From Verrucomicrobiales bacterium (GTDB lineage Bacteria; Verrucomicrobiota; Verrucomicrobiia; Verrucomicrobiales; DEV007): DNA of 64,000 nt. Below are positions 62,011 to 64,000 of this stretch, piece after piece. The position numbers and the translations under genes are program-made. A model generated the notes under the pieces. That model worked only from the letters and a program-made list of their open reading frames with translations. It had not been told where the DNA came from and searched no databases. Where the stretch lies: positions 124,001 through 188,000 of the forward strand of contig JARGPH010000001.1 of NCBI GenBank assembly GCA_029213065.1, written 5' to 3'. Every line of letters starts with the position of its first letter. Position 1 is the first letter of the stretch.

Positions 62011-64000
62011 CGATACCACCACAAAAAACAAAATAACAATCGAGTTCGACGACCAGACACCGAGATGGTTCATGATCGCCTCCATCACCTGGGGCGTCGT
62101 CGCGATGTTAGTGGGCGTGATTTGCGCCTTTCAGCTGAACTTCTGGCAGGTCAACGGTCATATTTTTGAAATGATGACGAGCTGGCTTCCTGAGAGATTT
62201 CAGTTCAAATCCGACGGTATCGAATACCTCACCTTCGGGCGTCTCCGCCCCCTGCATACCAATGCAGCCATTTTCGCCTTCGTCGGCAACATGATGTTCT
62301 GCGGTATATACTACTCCACGCAGCGTCTCTGTAACGCCCGCACCTTTTCGGATGTGCTTTCCAAAGTCCACTTCTGGGGTTGGCAGCTCATCATTGTCGG
62401 CGCAGCTCTGACCCTCCCTGCAGGACTGACTCGCGGTAAAGAATACGCCGAGCTGATTTGGCCGCTCAACATCGCAGTAACCGTCATTTGGGTCATCTTC
62501 GCCCTCAACTTCTTCCTGACACTTAAGGTCAGACGCGAGAAATCACTCTACGTGGCGCTCTGGTTCTATATCGCGACGATCGTGACCGTGGCGATGCTCT
62601 ATATCGTGAACCACCTCCAGATTCCCACGAGCCTCGTTCATGCCTATCCGGTCTTCGGCGGCGTTCAGGATGCCCTCGTTCAGTGGTGGTATGGTCACAA
62701 CGCGGTCGCCTTCTTCCTCACCACGCCCATCCTCGGGATCATGTATTACTATTTGCCGAAGGCGGCGAATCGTCCGGTTTATTCCTACCGGCTTTCGATT
62801 GTTCACTTCTGGTCGCTTGTGTTTATTTACATCTGGGCGGGACCTCACCACCTGTTGCACACCGCCCTTCCCAAGTGGCTTCAGCTTCTCGGCGTGTTTT
62901 TCAGTCTCATGCTCTGGGCTCCTTCCTGGGGTGGCATGATCAACGGTCTCCTTACCCTCCGCGGAGCGTGGGATAAGCTGCGAACCGATCCCGTCATCAA
63001 GTTCTTTGTCGCGGCGATCACCTTTTACGGAATGTCGACCTTCGAAGGCCCTCTTCTCTCGATTCGTTCGGTCAGCGCCCTCGCTCACTACACCGATTGG
63101 ATCGTCGGACACGTTCACAGCGGAACGCTCGGTTGGAACGGCTTCATGGCTGCAGGGATGTTCTACTGGCTCGCACCGAGATTGTGGGGTAAACCGCTCT
63201 ACTCAAAGACCCTTGCCAACTTCCACTTCTGGATCGGGCTGGTCGGCATTCTCCTCTACGTCGCCTCACTTTGGTTCGCCGGTGTTATTCAGGGCCTCAT
63301 GCTCAACGAAACCGACGCGACCGGAACCCGCCTCGTAAACGAGTTCGTTCAAACAGTGGACAAAATCCAATGGCTCATGCTCTTCCGCGCCATCGGGGGA
63401 ACGCTCTACCTCACAGGTTTCCTTCTTCTTGTCGTGAATATCTACAAGACCGCAAAATCGGGAAGCCCAGTCAACGAAACTCGCGAAGTGTTTGATGATC
63501 CGGACATGAAGAAGGATCAAATGACCTGGGGCGCTGCATTCAGAAACGACCCTGTCACCTACACCTTCTGGGGAATCTTCTTTGCGATCCTCTGGATCTT
63601 CCTTCCCCCGGGAGCGAGCCACATGGCTCTCGTCGTCACGCTCGTTTTCGCCTACCTCGCGGTGAAGCGATTCAGAGCCAATACCGCGACCTGGTCAAAA
63701 TGGTATGACGATGTCTCGGAGAACTACCTCCCCTTCACCGTTCTCGTCATTATTGCGGTGGCACTCGGTGGCGTCATTCAAATCATGCCTACGATCACGG
63801 TGAACCGCGCCGCCAATGTCGAAGACCGGTTGCAGACACTCTACACCCCGCTCGAATTGGCGGGACGGGATTTATACGTCAGTGAGGGTTGCTACAACTG
63901 CCACTCCCAGATGATCAGGATGCTCGTTCCCGACGTGCTCCGCTATGGAGAATACTCAAGACTCGGCGAGTCAATCTACGATCATCCCTTCCAGTGGGGG
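62003..64000 (+). CDS. ccoNO: Fused cbb3-type cytochrome c oxidase subunits I and II (CcoNO), truncated by the window
   Basis: The frame is open from the ATG at 62003 to the window edge (666 codons). The N-terminal part is CcoN, with the heme and copper His set in RLRPLHTNAAIFAF, AGPHHLLHTALPKW, DWIVGHVHSGTLGW and other helices. After the last CcoN helix the same frame runs into CcoO: a single anchor (YLPFTVLVIIAVALGGVIQI) and a heme c site CYNCH at residues 630-634, with SQMIRMLVPDVLRYGEYS. So the two subunits are one polypeptide, as known in some Verrucomicrobiota and Bacteroidota. It reduces oxygen at low tension. The CcoO part is incomplete here. Confidence 0.95.
   Translation, partial: MSSDTTTKNKITIEFDDQTPRWFMIASITWGVVAMLVGVICAFQLNFWQVNGHIFEMMTSWLPERFQFKSDGIEYLTFGRLRPLHTNAAIFAFVGNMMFCGIYYSTQRLCNARTFSDVLSKVHFWGWQLIIVGAALTLPAGLTRGKEYAELIWPLNIAVTVIWVIFALNFFLTLKVRREKSLYVALWFYIATIVTVAMLYIVNHLQIPTSLVHAYPVFGGVQDALVQWWYGHNAVAFFLTTPILGIMYYYLPKAANRPVYSYRLSIVHFWSLVFIYIWAGPHHLLHTALPKWLQLLGVFFSLMLWAPSWGGMINGLLTLRGAWDKLRTDPVIKFFVAAITFYGMSTFEGPLLSIRSVSALAHYTDWIVGHVHSGTLGWNGFMAAGMFYWLAPRLWGKPLYSKTLANFHFWIGLVGILLYVASLWFAGVIQGLMLNETDATGTRLVNEFVQTVDKIQWLMLFRAIGGTLYLTGFLLLVVNIYKTAKSGSPVNETREVFDDPDMKKDQMTWGAAFRNDPVTYTFWGIFFAILWIFLPPGASHMALVVTLVFAYLAVKRFRANTATWSKWYDDVSENYLPFTVLVIIAVALGGVIQIMPTITVNRAANVEDRLQTLYTPLELAGRDLYVSEGCYNCHSQMIRMLVPDVLRYGEYSRLGESIYDHPFQWG

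Overview
The window looks like a chromosomal segment of a marine- or polysaccharide-associated member of the Verrucomicrobiota (PVC superphylum). The evidence is seven sulfatase loci in 64 kb, a paired DUF1549/DUF1553 protein and DUF1501 protein, a very large PVC-type cytochrome c protein with an N-terminal DUF6797-like region, an FG-GAP/ASPIC-UnbV protein, a fused CcoN-CcoO oxidase subunit, and many secreted proteins. This assignment rests on gene content; no rRNA or tRNA was found.

Layout. 1-4186 (minus): the end of an exopolysaccharide operon (Wzz/BY-kinase fusion, polyprenyl-phosphate sugar transferase, polytopic membrane protein cut by the window edge). 4490-8252 (plus): an ExbB-like, ExbD-like and TPR energy-transducing set. 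8413-11728: an A-type Fe-S assembly protein with a membrane protein (minus), and divergent mutL (plus). 11729-12276: a gene-poor gap filled with copies of a hairpin-rich dispersed repeat. 12277-18961: a sulfatase, a lactonase-type beta-propeller and the DUF1549/1553-DUF1501 pair. 19038-19460: a solitary SUKH-type protein. 19536-25324: a tightly overlapping five-gene operon (sugar-binding lipoprotein, permease, two exported nucleoside hydrolases, arylsulfatase). 25370-28544: a small coiled-coil protein, then a GAF protein, a cytosolic subtilase and an L,D-transpeptidase that carries a 190-residue cytosolic N-terminal region before its membrane segment. 28629-42533: a further block of sulfatases, a disrupted glycosidase-like/sulfatase fusion, an esterase/SMP-30 fusion, a prolyl oligopeptidase and a mannonate dehydratase-like protein. 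42667-48901: the multi-heme DUF6797 protein and another sulfatase. 48930-56085: mixed genes (GreA/B-like, SRPBCC, YqgE, TrpD, FG-GAP protein, an MBL-fold protein without its metal motif). 56176-60570: a HEAT-tailed sulfatase and a kinase-like TPR membrane protein. 60769-64000: a PocR-AraC regulator divergent from a CcoS-like gene and ccoNO.

How it fits together. Most of the window serves periplasmic breakdown of sulfated glycans and sugar conjugates: sulfatases remove sulfate esters, the DUF5722-like, esterase, lactonase and UxuA-like proteins act on the sugar parts, and the ABC binding protein and permease import a product. The two best candidates for something undescribed are the GAF-subtilase-L,D-transpeptidase operon and the transporter-nucleosidase-sulfatase operon. 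A third signal lies at DNA level: an intergenic repeat with three hairpins whose stems vary by compensatory base changes between copies, and a separate short AACCCTGTYRGGTC word that forms hairpins at two gene ends and recurs in the mutL linker.
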